Assembly: GCA_037783545.1 (NCBI GenBank)
Contig: JBBELK010000998.1
Location: 248,001-312,000, forward strand
Source: Henricia sp. BOLD:AAB3569
Lineage: Eukaryota > Echinodermata > Asteroidea > Spinulosida > Echinasteridae
DNA: 64,000 nt
Direction: 5' to 3'
Position numbers and translations under genes: made by a program. A model generated the notes under the pieces. That model was not told where the DNA came from, did not search any database, and worked only from the letters and a program-made list of their open reading frames with translations. Position 1 is the stretch's first letter, and every line of letters begins with the position of its first letter. This document shows, in pieces, positions 55,211-64,000 of this stretch.

Positions 55211-57547
55211 TTTTTTTTTTTGAATTTGTTTGAATTTGTTTATTATTTTTTACACTCGTGGCCAATGGCCAAATTACGGTAAAAATTACAAAATTACACC
55301 AAGTTACAAAATACAAACATACAAAATACATTCAAAGGGAGCTTAAACGACAGTTATAAAGCAGTAATGGATAAAGCAAAAACCAGGACTATTCGTTTAA
55401 TAAACTAATAAAATAAGGAATGGGACTGTTTTTGAAACGGGAAGTCCTGGTATACAACTGGGAAACGTTATTAGCATTGCGCAGATTGCGAAAATGGGAC
55501 TCAAATCTGGAAGGGGGGAGAAGATTCCTAGTTCGGGGAGACTTAGAAAGTCCTCCTGCAAACTGATGACAGTGATCTTCTCTTCTACCAGAAAGAGTCT
55601 CAAGTTCACAGTCTAAAAGAGCATCACTATAGGAAGTGAACCTACTACCCAAAATTATCCGGCATGCTCGGCGCTGCAGTTTTTCTAATTGGTTGGATTG
55701 TTGACATGTAAGTGAAGAGTGCCATACTACATCAGCATATTCTAGCAGTGAACGAATGTATCCTTTATATACAGTAACCAATTCCAATTCGCTAAAACCA
55801 AACTTTTTTAGCATACGAAGCATGTACAATTTACGGTTAACTTTAATGGACATCTCTGAAATATGTTTGTTCCATTGAAGGTTGTTTTGAATCCAAACAC
55901 CTAAAATTTTAGCTTGATCAACATGCTGAATTGGGAAGTCATTAATCTTAAGAACAGGTGGTGAAGGTACATCACGTTTAAAACAAATCTGGAGGGCTTG
56001 ACACTTGCTAGGATTTAAGCGCAATTTGTTATCGTTAGTCCATTGGCTAAATTGATCAAGGGTCTCCTGAATCTGACTGTTACACAAATAAGAACGGTTT
56101 TCAGCTAGTGTCAAGTCATCCACATATTTCCAACGGTTCATATTATGGGGAACATCACCAACAGCATCATTAATAATGACTTGAAATCCAATTGGTCCCA
56201 ACTTAGTACCCTGTGGAAGACCAGCAGTTAATTTTGTGTATGAAGACAGAGTTTGTTTATAACGAACACACTGCATCCGGTTGCTAAGAAAGTCACACAG
56301 CCAAGGAACAATGGATTTGCGGACACCCATGGCAATAAACTTTTCAATCAATAATCTATGCTCTACCATGTCAAACGCTTTGGAAAAGTCCGTCAAAACC
56401 ACCGTTCCAACGTTGCCGGCCCTATCAGCTCCCTGATGCAGAAAATGAATGAGACTGGTCAAATAATGTGCAGTACTAATACCCTTAACATTACCAAATT
56501 GATGATGGTCAATTTTATCACTGATGTCTTCCAAAACCCATTTTGTAATAAAACTCTCTGCAATTTTAGCAAAACAATCAGTAAGAGATATAGGGCGTAA
56601 TTTTTCAACATGTGGTGGGGTTGATTTAGGTATTGGCACGACAACAGCCTTTTTCCACTGCTCTGGAACAACGCCTTCAATAAAAGAAGAATTAAAAATA
56701 TCACAAATGGGAGAACTGAATTCATATGAAAACTCCTTAATAATTTTTGGAGAAATGCCATCGGGCCCGCTCGATTTACCAGGTTTGACTTTCCTCAGCT
56801 GTGCATAAACGTCCCAAGGATACAATGTAGGAACAGGACTAGGAGCAGGAAGAAAAGCTTCCAAACTACCAAGATCCAAGGGTGAAATGTCAGAGGACAC
56901 TTTAATAAAGGTCTCATTGATAAACTCAGCAATCTTGGCATGGTCATGTTCACTAATGCCTGGGACGGAGATACACAGCTCAGTCTTGTCATTCCTGGTC
57001 ATCGAGCGTATTTGTTGGTGCCACTTTTTAGAATCTGTCAACTGTAACCTACGGACCCTATTAGCATAAAAATTGACCTTACATTTATGTATTTCCAATC
57101 TCACTTGGTTACGCAATGATTTAAATTTAATTGTTTCCCCCTTTAAAAAGGCAATTTGACGTAACTTAATCAGAGACTTAATTTTTTGGTTAATCCAGGG
57201 TTTGTCATTATTATGACATCTAACTGTCATCACTGGGAAAAACGAATCAATTGCATTGCTTACAGAATAGTAGAAAGCGTCTGCTTTCTGCTGTGTTGAC
57301 TCGGCGTTATAAACACAATTCCAATTGTGGGACTGAACCCATCTTCCAAATTCACAGATCTGGGAGTCCTTCATAGAACGATAAGTCCTTTTCGTATTGA
57401 CAAATGTATGATTATGATGTTCCCTAGGTTTCCACACAATGCAAGAATGATCACTCCTGCCAATTGGGCAAGAAACCAAAGGATCTTCATAAAAACTGTC
57501 AATATTTGTCATAATCAAATCCAAAACGGCTTCTTTGCAAGTAGGGA
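55211..57547 (-). mobile_element. 5'-truncated LINE with intact ORF end, inserted in SINE copy C
   Basis: Minus-strand element. Its 3' tail is aaacaaattcaaacaaattc followed by A12 (plus T12 at 55,210-55,221). The 5' end is cut within the endonuclease domain at the SINE border. ACTT next to both borders may be a short target duplication. Truncation at the 5' end with an oligo-A tail is what target-primed reverse transcription leaves. Confidence 0.88.
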
Positions 57548-57548
57548 A
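55389..57548 (-). CDS. LINE endonuclease (C-terminal end) and reverse transcriptase, partial
   Basis: About 720 codons without a stop. The first residues (CKEAVLDLIMTNI, IGRSDHSCIVW) are the end of an APE-type endonuclease with the conserved SDH. RT blocks follow: KPGKSSGPDGISPKIIKEF, EKLRPISLTDCFAKIAES, VLTDFSKAFDMVEH (catalytic Asp), AGLPQGTKLGPIGFQ, WKYVDDLTLAE (catalytic Asp pair), LRLNPSKCQALQICF and AKILGVWIQNNLQW. The C-terminal LEYADVVWHSSLT and LEKLQRRACRIILG are typical of CR1/Jockey-type LINEs; the clade is not certain. An apparent start upstream (57,569) uses SINE-derived codons. The frame is uninterrupted, so this copy is young. Confidence 0.88.
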   Translation of the reverse strand, partial: FPTCKEAVLDLIMTNIDSFYEDPLVSCPIGRSDHSCIVWKPREHHNHTFVNTKRTYRSMKDSQICEFGRWVQSHNWNCVYNAESTQQKADAFYYSVSNAIDSFFPVMTVRCHNNDKPWINQKIKSLIKLRQIAFLKGETIKFKSLRNQVRLEIHKCKVNFYANRVRRLQLTDSKKWHQQIRSMTRNDKTELCISVPGISEHDHAKIAEFINETFIKVSSDISPLDLGSLEAFLPAPSPVPTLYPWDVYAQLRKVKPGKSSGPDGISPKIIKEFSYEFSSPICDIFNSSFIEGVVPEQWKKAVVVPIPKSTPPHVEKLRPISLTDCFAKIAESFITKWVLEDISDKIDHHQFGNVKGISTAHYLTSLIHFLHQGADRAGNVGTVVLTDFSKAFDMVEHRLLIEKFIAMGVRKSIVPWLCDFLSNRMQCVRYKQTLSSYTKLTAGLPQGTKLGPIGFQVIINDAVGDVPHNMNRWKYVDDLTLAENRSYLCNSQIQETLDQFSQWTNDNKLRLNPSKCQALQICFKRDVPSPPVLKINDFPIQHVDQAKILGVWIQNNLQWNKHISEMSIKVNRKLYMLRMLKKFGFSELELVTVYKGYIRSLLEYADVVWHSSLTCQQSNQLEKLQRRACRIILGSRFTSYSDALLDCELETLSGRREDHCHQFAGGLSKSPRTRNLLPPSRFESHFRNLRNANNVSQLYTRTSRFKNSPIPYFISLLNE

Positions 57549-57690
57549 CTTAACAGATCCCAGAGGCACTCTTTCGTGAAGAGTAAAAGGGGATTCCCCG
57601 GTGTCTCTGGCTGTCGGCTGCCAATGGCGCCACCCACCTATGTATCTCGATGTTTAGGTGGAAGATACTTGTAAGCTTCTGTAAACTCAT

Positions 57691-59110
57691 AATAATGTAC
57701 AGCGCATGTGAATATATGGTTTTTCATATAGGCATCGCAAAATCATAACTGAAATTCGATGTTAATTGCATCGAGAGGGTTTTTCTTTTAATTCCACACA
57801 CAGCCCTAAAGTTCGAAATATCATTCCTAATCTTTAAGATAAATTCAACACATTTAAAGCCATTTCAATATACAAGACGGTGAAAGCATGATTTCATTTA
57901 AGTTAAAAGTTAAAAGGAAAATACGATTATTATTTTTGGACGTCAAAGTGCATACCATTATCTATAATTCTTATAACAGTGAAATAGTAGGCTCGCTGAT
58001 CTTGTAAAATTACATTCTCCAGAAAGTGTAAAAATGGGAAAAAGGTTTTATACGTCTTATCAGATATTATTTACATGGTTACCACTTTACTAGGGATTTC
58101 GCAGTTAATAACACTGTTACATTAATAATTTCGTGAACCTAGAACCTACTGGGACAGGCACCCGAAGTTGATTGTGCGCAATGAGGCAAAAAAACTAATT
58201 TTATTTATTTTTAGTCAGAACATATTATAATGGAGGTAGGAAAACCGTGGCGGATAAAATACTGGAATACAATACAGTCCCCTGAAATCCATTGTAGGCT
58301 CCTATTCCTGTATGTTAATGAGGCTGCAGGATCCGTACGTTGTTGCTTGCCTGGGCGTACTTTACATGGTATTAGGCATGGAACTCAATTAGTTAGCAGT
58401 GACTAATGTACCTTAGTCATTTCTGCTGATTGTGACTAATAAAAGTAAGTCATTCATTTTGAGCTAAACGTTATTTTTTTGATTTTTGAAGTTCATCTTT
58501 ACTTTAGAATATTCTTTTCTTGAGTTTTGTTATCAAACTAATCACGCTTGCGATCTTTCTCGGTACAAATAAAAATACAGCATTTTCAATGCAAACATTT
58601 TCAAAATAAAATGCTTTAAGGTGTTTTTTAAAATTAATACTGGTGGTAATAGAGTGTTTACACAAGTTTGATATCAAAATCAGTAATAACAACAACTTGA
58701 AATTGATAGGTTTTGGATTTTGCAATGACTAAATGCGATTAGTCCTCCGACTAACGAAACACGGCGTACCATGTACTGAATTTCTATTGGATAAGCGCAA
58801 CTGGTAGTTTGCGTTTCGTGTTTGCAACGAGTGGGAACCATCGAAGTAAAAAACCGCGCTTTTTAAGCTTTCCGGCCGCCATTGTATTGTTACGTTGATG
58901 AACGTACATAGTGAACTATTTATATCGCTCCATTGTTCCGAAGCGGGCTCCAGAATCTACAAGGCTTAGATATGGGTTGGATAGATTCTTGCCGAAACCA
59001 CAGCCGATCGTCGACCTCGCCCTAAAATCCACACATTTCTAACCCCAACCCTAAACCCCAAATCCACTCCTACGGTAGTGATAAAAGAAGACAAACCAAA
59101 AAACTTTCAA
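57691..59110. other. Intergenic, with a TTAGTC-word patch
   Basis: No gene. 58,365-58,775 has eight to ten TTAGTC/GACTAA words on both strands between tacatggta and taccatgta, resembling the 17,222-18,523 element in style but shorter. aaccccaaccctaaacccc occurs at 59,042-59,060. Confidence 0.5.
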
Positions 59111-59164
59111 GATCTGTGTTTCCTTAATTTATGTTCTGATGGGTCAGTTAGCTGGCGCTCCATT

Positions 59165-60436
59165 TTATGGAAATGCTTGTTGGACTTTGAAACCCGAGTT
59201 GAGCCCTCTGAAAAAAAAACAGCCGGCTAGATCGGCAGCGGGTTGTTCATTCCGATCCTTCACGACGGCCTCCCGAAGTACCTGAACTGTTTGAGAGCGT
59301 CTAGATATGTTTTCCAACGCGGTGTAGTGCTTGAAAGTCTTCCTTGAAGCCCATCTGCAGTGGTCCATGACTTGCTCCTCTGAAGCGCCAAGGAGGCGTA
59401 GGGTGACTGCCACACCCGCGCGGTTCCCGTGGGCCCTCAACTGACTGTTGTCTGCATCCGGTGAGGAGGAAAAATAACCTCGTAGCCGCGCATTCGGTGC
59501 CGCACCAATAAAAGGCTTATTGAGAAGACGCTTGTGATCTTGCGTAGACGGTCGGAAGAGAAAACCATCTGCCAGGTTGTAACCGCACGACCGTGCCAGC
59601 TCTACTAAAGTGTCTACTGCCCCTGCTGGATCCAAAACGGATTGGCCTATCAACTTTGGTACAATGATGAGGGAAGAGTCGGACTCTCTAATCGTCTTTC
59701 CAACCGTGTGGTTGAACAGGAGATCGCCGCCCTCTATTCTTGAAATCTCACACGTCTTGGTCCTCCCTAAGTCTCCAGCCCTGTCGCCGGCCCACCACAG
59801 GCATAGAAAGAATGCTAAATCTCTTTGCAGCATATATCGCTGAATGAAAGGAGCCTTGCTATCTTCTAGGGATGACAGGCGTTTCCTTATCTCGGTCGCC
59901 AGCCAGCGCAACTTATCCGAGAATATTGGAATAGACTGCTTTGGGGTAACGTGCGCCTCGGCCTGTTGTAGTCGAGTAGCTCTCAAATATCTTTGAACTC
60001 GCTGTGATATGCAAGGATTTCCCCACAAGGAGTTGGAACGCCAAACCTCTGTTCTGCCGACAGAATTATAGTATCCTCTGATCTGTCCAATGTAGGAATC
60101 CACGGTACCGGCAGCCAAGCGACGCGGGCATTGGCAGGAGAAAACACCGTGCTTGCCTAAGTTTTCACATCCCAGGGCGTGAACTTGGGTTCTTCCTTTT
60201 GAATCTTTATCTACCAGGTAAGTGACGATATCCAGAGGCGTAGCCGAGCTCACGTCGGTCCCATATGTGCGGTATCCTTCGCTATGGTGCTTGCGAATAA
60301 AATCTCCGAGAGATGCCACCAGCTGATTTTTCTGCTTGTCGTATGCCCGCCTGTCCAGAAGGCCGTCTAGCGATTTTAACCTCGCCGATACCTCGTCATG
60401 CTGAAAAGGAAGGTGCAAAATTCCGTTAACAATCAT
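59165..60436 (-). CDS. Tyrosine recombinase of the Ngaro-like element
   Basis: 423 codons, no internal stop, beginning with ATG at 60,436. The N-terminal half has a Cys-rich segment (GCENLGKHGVFSCQCPRR) and a helical core-binding domain. The catalytic half shows AGDRAGDLGRTKTCEI (box I Arg), LRAHGNRAGVAVTLRLLGAS (His-x-x-Arg), DHCRWASRKTFKHYTAL with a His/Trp motif and the nucleophile Tyr. All catalytic residues are in place, so this ORF may still encode an active enzyme. It follows the hydrolase in the same reading frame after one TAG. Confidence 0.88.
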   Translation of the reverse strand: MIVNGILHLPFQHDEVSARLKSLDGLLDRRAYDKQKNQLVASLGDFIRKHHSEGYRTYGTDVSSATPLDIVTYLVDKDSKGRTQVHALGCENLGKHGVFSCQCPRRLAAGTVDSYIGQIRGYYNSVGRTEVWRSNSLWGNPCISQRVQRYLRATRLQQAEAHVTPKQSIPIFSDKLRWLATEIRKRLSSLEDSKAPFIQRYMLQRDLAFFLCLWWAGDRAGDLGRTKTCEISRIEGGDLLFNHTVGKTIRESDSSLIIVPKLIGQSVLDPAGAVDTLVELARSCGYNLADGFLFRPSTQDHKRLLNKPFIGAAPNARLRGYFSSSPDADNSQLRAHGNRAGVAVTLRLLGASEEQVMDHCRWASRKTFKHYTALENISRRSQTVQVLREAVVKDRNEQPAADLAGCFFFRGLNSGFKVQQAFP

Positions 60437-60442
60437 ATTCTA

Positions 60443-61651
60443 ATGGAAACATGCTATGTCGGGCCCAGTACGCAGAGACAATGCTGATTTCAAAACCATC
60501 TGTAACCTGCGATGCAGTTTTAAACAGCCCCACAACGACAGATAGACGCTGTCCGCCAAATCGCCTTGCACAATATAATCATTTGAAAGGAAGACCCAGT
60601 TCTCCTCGCTACATATCGCTCTCAAAGCCTCGTTGACGGTGGCAACAGAACGGTTTACTTGCACGAGCTCCGTTTGACAGAACGATGACATGATGAAAAT
60701 GGAGTCTGGAAACTCGGATTTCAGACGAGCCGCAGCTAGGCGAAACACTCTTACTACTTATTTGGCTCCTTCGCGGCAATCGGCCGACCTGCTGAGATCG
60801 TTGATACCCCCATGCAAAACCACTGCGTCCTGTGAATGTCGGCGACATGCGGCGGCTGCCGCTCTACATAATGACGAGATCTTATGACCGCCGTTTGCAA
60901 CGAGCCGCACATTTAGGCTTAGCGGCCAGCTGAATCCCTTCAGACCCTTAAACATAGAATCTGACATGATAAGCACGCTTTTCTGCTCGAGTGGAAGGCC
61001 TTCCTTCTCCTTGTCTTGGCCAGGAAAGAAGCACTCGAAGGCCCACAGTTCAAAAGGCAGGCCCGGATGACTTGATACGCAACCTTTAGTTGACGGAACC
61101 TCAATGACCCCTGTCTGTCCAACCTCCGAAAGACGTACGGAACGGCGCACAAAGGAAAGCAAATGCGTCCACCATGGTCTCGGATGAGTGTACTTCGGAA
61201 TCACCAACGTAACCTTTATATTTCCCCATTCTTGGAACAAGCGAACGAGAGAGGCGATCAATACAAATGGTGGGAACACAACAGGGCACTTTTGGGCAAA
61301 GATGTTGATTCCCGCTGAGCCGGGCGCTGGATCTCTTGAATACAATTTTAGTGGCGACCCATCGAGTGCCTTCGGCACATTTGAAGGGAGTGCCATCAGG
61401 TCAAACGTAAAACCGCGAGGTCCACCTAACTCCCTCTGAAGAAATTCCCAGATTGGCTGAGATAACCGAGCATCTGCTCTGGACATCTCTCTTGATGGAG
61501 CATCTGCTGGATTTTGGCTGGAAGGGACCCATGTTAACTGCAGCGTGAAGTTTGCCTCTAAAGTGAGAGCGAAAATCAACTTCAAAACCCTTGCCAAGGC
61601 TACCGACATTGCTCTGCCCCTGCCAAACTTAGCAAAGGACCAATGCATCAA
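60443..61651 (-). pseudogene. RNase H tail and SGNH hydrolase of the Ngaro-like element, one in-frame stop
   Basis: The frame begins inside RNase H (FTLQLTWVPSSQNPADAPSR, last catalytic Asp), continues through the linker (FTFDLMALPSN, VVFPPFVLI) and then shows SGNH hydrolase blocks: VLIMSDSMFKGL (block I Ser), LVANGGHKI (block II Gly), VVLHGGINDLS (block III Asn). A TAA at plus 60,758-60,760 interrupts it after NDLSRSADCREGAK; the same frame resumes and reaches SVYLSLWGCLKLHRRL, the block V region, where the usual catalytic His is Tyr. The nonsense codon and the missing His suggest that the hydrolase is dead even though the recombinase is open. Confidence 0.82.
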
Positions 61652-61668
61652 CCGTCACGTCGACACGC

Positions 61669-62195
61669 CTATCCCACAATGAATATACGAACGATTGATA
61701 GGCCTGTCAGGACTCCTCCCCCCCCCCTCCCCCCCCCCCCCCTCCCCCCCTCCCCCCCTCCCCCCCCCCCCCTCTCCCCCCCTCCCCCCATCGAAAACCA
61801 GATGCATCCGAGCTGAGAGCCACGGACACATGAATCCACAAAACGCCAGAAAAGGATCTCGGCCCGAACGTCTTGCGATAGCGGGGTAGGGGCAATGTCA
61901 CCCAACTTGACATGAAAGCGCAGCACTCACTCACGAACAAAGATGCCGCTGGAAACACCAAAGCAAAGCTTTGACACTTTCCGACAAAGCGTTGACACTT
62001 TCCGACAAAGCGTTGAAGCTGCTTCAATGTCACCTGTTCTGTCAATAAAATATGTTCTCTCACCTCAGCAAAGGACACCTTTTTCTTTTCTGGGATCCAG
62101 AAGGACATTGTCCTTGAACAGATCCCCAGACCTAGATGTATGATGCTCGACGATGGATGAAGATGACTCTTCTTCAGATTGATGAAAAACCCCAA
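61669..62195 (-). pseudogene. RT-RNase H connection, broken by a C/G tract
   Basis: GFFINLKKSHLHPSSSIIHL and LGLGICSRTMSFWIPEKKK are the strand after the RT catalytic site; FAEVREHILLTEQ and LQRFVGKCQ lead to RNase H, whose first Asp block is VALSSDASGFRWG. Immediately after it a 75-bp run of C/T on the plus strand (61,717-61,790) destroys the reading. A 21-bp in-frame tandem duplication repeats RFVGKCQ at 61,968-62,009. Confidence 0.8.
61717..61790. repeat. Long poly-C/T tract within RNase H
   Basis: Almost pure cytosine with scattered T for 74 bases. Gly-rich and Pro-rich frames on either strand are artefacts. Confidence 0.92.
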
Positions 62196-62276
62196 TTATG
62201 ATTTCATGTAGCAAACCACGCAAAGTGATCTCAAAGCCCTGTCAAATGCTTCTTCGTCTGACACCACTCCCGAGCC

Positions 62277-62900
62277 CTAGATACGAGCAAAATGAAGAAG
62301 AAGGAGGAAAATATAAGGAATGCCAGGCAAACTACATCGGTTGGTTGATAAGCGAGAACATTCGCCAACGAAACGGTCATCAATCCAAACCTCGGTGTGG
62401 ATGCCTGTAGCCCTGCGCATCGTCGGTAGACGAAAAGCAGCCATTCCTGTTAATGGATTTGGCGATTTCACCCAAGGGCACCAATTTAAAGGGTGTATCT
62501 TTGCACCACAAATTTGGTCCTTTCATCGACAGAACTAGCCTTGGCTTTTTTTGGGCTCTATAGATAGAGCATATACACACCTCGGTGGAGGGACCTGGGC
62601 TGTCTTCCCCAAAAGCTGTACAGAGCCCTCAATTATCCTCTTCGTTAATGTCTCGTTTATAAAAGGAACGAATTGGCGACACGACGGTGCGTTGACAAAA
62701 TACATCTGAGGGGGCAAAGCGGAGTCAAAATGCCTGCCTCGGTATTCTCCTTTGAAGCGTTGGAAAAAGTCATGAATATCAACTCCTTCGCGCAGCCATT
62801 TAGCGACAACGGGACCATCTGCTGATTCTTTAAGAACCACATCCCAAAGATCTGGTGCTCATTCAACGATCCGGCTATAAAACGCTCAGGATCCCTATAA
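62277..62900 (-). pseudogene. Reverse transcriptase of the Ngaro-like element, core deletion
   Basis: From 62,840: WLREGVDIHDFFQRFKGEY and FVPFINETLTKRIIEGSVQL are the fingers. PPRCVYALSIEPKKS leads, with a frame change, to KKPRLVLSMKGPNLWCKD and CFSSTDDAQGYRH (first Asp block). The sequence then jumps within a few codons, and in another frame, to GIHTEVWIDDRFVGEC, the catalytic Asp pair. The LPFG-type block between them is missing, a deletion of the RT palm. Confidence 0.82.
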
Positions 62901-63480
62901 ACCGTAGCGCTTATAAATCTGGCAACACACTACCTGAAATGACATCGCAGGGGTTCGGTGCACCGACCCCAGGGGAACTTGCGGGCCTTCCAGATATGTT
63001 CCCCCATCTGAGGCCGTCTTTCCTTCGTCTTGCATTCTTGGCTGCAAAGGGATCAAAACACTCAACGGATGATCTTTCCCATGAGTGACTCTCCAGCACC
63101 CTCAGATATCGCAAAAGTTCCTATTATTAAAAATGGCATCAAAGCAGGAAAATCCATGTACATATGTGTGCGGAAGAGGGCGTAGTTAAGTAAAGAAAAT
63201 GCTCTTTTAATACGCCAAACATTTTGGTTACTACACTTCTTTGTTTATTCATTCCTTTTTTTTCTTCTTTTTCCCCCCCCTTTGCCAAAGTGAGACGTCA
63301 GTAGCCCGGTGATCCGGGTCTAGACATCCGCTAGTAATCGCAAGCGTCCACTGCCAAGCTTACGAAAAGGGCTTATCGGTTTGGCGTATAGACCCCAAAA
63401 CCATGACGCTTTCACTTTTGAAATTTATTACCCTTGGGGCAGACAACACGCACAAATATTTTCTTTTATCACAGAACGCA
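62900..63480 (-). other. Gag-RT interval of the Ngaro-like element
   Basis: An open stretch at 62,911-63,114 (minus) may be the start of pol (WERSSVECFDPFAAKNARRR). 63,120-63,350 has no coherent frame and carries a T/C-rich stretch (63,240-63,285). Confidence 0.5.
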
Positions 63481-63997
63481 TTATACAATCTCTTTACAAT
63501 CGCGGGCCATGTGACCCCTCTTTTGACATCGGAAACAAGCGCCTGTACGCTTGGCCAAGCCCAAGCTTCCCCCGCCACGCTGCGGATTCCATCTGGATCG
63601 GAAACCCCGACGCCAGTGCCTAAAAACGCCGTCGTACGGCTCCGCACGCCCTTTAACGTCGACCGGAGGAGCGCTCAAGCCCAGATGTTTACGGGAAAAT
63701 CTGAGACGCTTGTCCGAATCTTCGCCGGTAACCGATTTATAAATGTACATAGCGATACCGAGCACCTTGGACTCTACGTGCTTTGTGCACTCCGTGAGCA
63801 AATTTACATACATCTACTTTTCCTTGATGTCGTCGGGGGTTAAGGGCGTGAACTCTTCTACATATTTTCTTAGCACCGACATCACGTACGCAACGTTGCG
63901 ATCGTAGCCTGTTTCTGTACAATCCTTCAGAAGCTCCAAACGCCTCGGCTTGTCGACATCCAAAGCAGATTTTGCCTGCATTTAAAAAACAAACCAA
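63481..63997 (-). pseudogene. Gag-like protein of the Ngaro-like element, partial, one in-frame stop
   Basis: The frame enters from the right edge (AKSALDVDKPRRLELLKDC), contains DRNVAYVMSVLRKYVEEF, meets TAG at plus 63,814-63,816, and continues in the same frame with MYVNLLTECTKHVESK to a zinc knuckle, CFRCQKRGHMARDC, and a stop. Size and zinc knuckle match the Gag of the element at 47.6-48.3 kb. Confidence 0.8.
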
Positions 63998-64000
63998 AAG

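Larger units (their letters stand above)
55032..57690 (+). mobile_element. tRNA-derived SINE, copy C, split by a LINE
   Basis: The head and body (55,032-55,210: GGGGTACCGTGGCCGAGTGG, cttgggcaaggca, gtaaagccgttggtct) stop at gtaacgcact. The rest (ttaacagatcccagaggcac, ctctttcgtgaagagtaaaa, gtcggctgccaatggcgcca, aggtggaagatacttgtaag) resumes at about 57,548. The intact copy at 19,617 has both halves adjacent. Confidence 0.88.
59111..64000 (-). mobile_element. Ngaro-like element with SGNH hydrolase, 5' end beyond the window
   Basis: Minus-strand order: gag with zinc knuckle (from beyond 64,000 to about 63,480), RT (about 62,900-62,300), RNase H (about 62,190-61,500), SGNH hydrolase (about 61,000-60,443), tyrosine recombinase (60,436-59,165). 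Ngaro elements are known to carry such a hydrolase-like domain, which separates this element from the one at 38-48 kb. I found no split direct repeats at its left end, so its 3' border (about 58.8-59.15 kb) is open. Several frames are broken. Confidence 0.85.

Noticed and set aside
2219-58775. CRISPR arrays
   Set aside because: The tandem arrays have no unique spacers of constant length, and the genome is eukaryotic.
59038-59063. Telomere-like aaccccaaccctaaacccc
   Set aside because: A single short degenerate stretch in interior DNA; not an array.

Overview
This is eukaryotic, intron-rich and transposon-dense DNA, most likely from a marine invertebrate deuterostome such as an echinoderm. That guess rests on the mix of tyrosine-recombinase retrotransposons (DIRS, PAT/Ngaro), CR1/L2-like LINEs, tRNA-derived SINEs and a juvenile-hormone-acid-methyltransferase-like gene; no single marker proves the taxon. 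Nothing prokaryotic is present, and almost all long open frames belong to transposable elements or are low-complexity shadows.

The one host gene I can support is on the + strand and spans about 44.7 kb. Four coding exons (7606-7783, 14165-14469, 48773-48905, 52113-52285) join in phases 1, 0 and 1 into one 262-residue class I SAM-dependent methyltransferase. Its introns (6.4, 34.3 and 3.2 kb) hold nearly everything else.

Layout. 1-0.77 kb: GC-rich minisatellite. 1.9-2.26 kb: SINE. 2.65-3.67 kb: near-perfect 1-kb palindrome. 5.3-6.3 kb: GACGT word array. 7.0-7.4 kb: TIR element just upstream of exon 1. Intron 1 holds small hairpin elements, a tRNA-like SINE head and a broken L2/CR1 LINE (11.75-13.98 kb). 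Intron 2 holds a TTAA-flanked element (14.5-15.9 kb), an outer 13.3-kb inverted-repeat element (15.9-29.2 kb) enclosing a 10.8-kb foldback element with minisatellite arms (16.5-27.4 kb), another foldback (29.6-34.2 kb) enclosing a 1.3-kb palindrome, a Tc1/mariner remnant (34.4-35.1 kb), a third foldback built of ~155-bp units (35.6-38.3 kb), and a PAT/Ngaro-type retroelement with split direct repeats (38,476-48,524, minus strand) into which a complete-architecture DIRS element (41,250-45,958, plus strand) has inserted. Intron 3 is a run of TIR elements. Downstream, a 5'-truncated but ORF-intact LINE sits inside a SINE (55.0-57.7 kb), and a Ngaro element with an SGNH hydrolase domain runs off the right edge (59.1-64 kb).

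The most unusual theme is a set of non-autonomous TIR elements, unrelated in sequence, whose interiors are built from one short word repeated on both strands (TTAGTC, GACGT, AATTCGTC, GTGTCG, CCGTGCGG, GCGGTG and others). The second is the concentration of kilobase-scale inverted repeats inside one transcribed intron.
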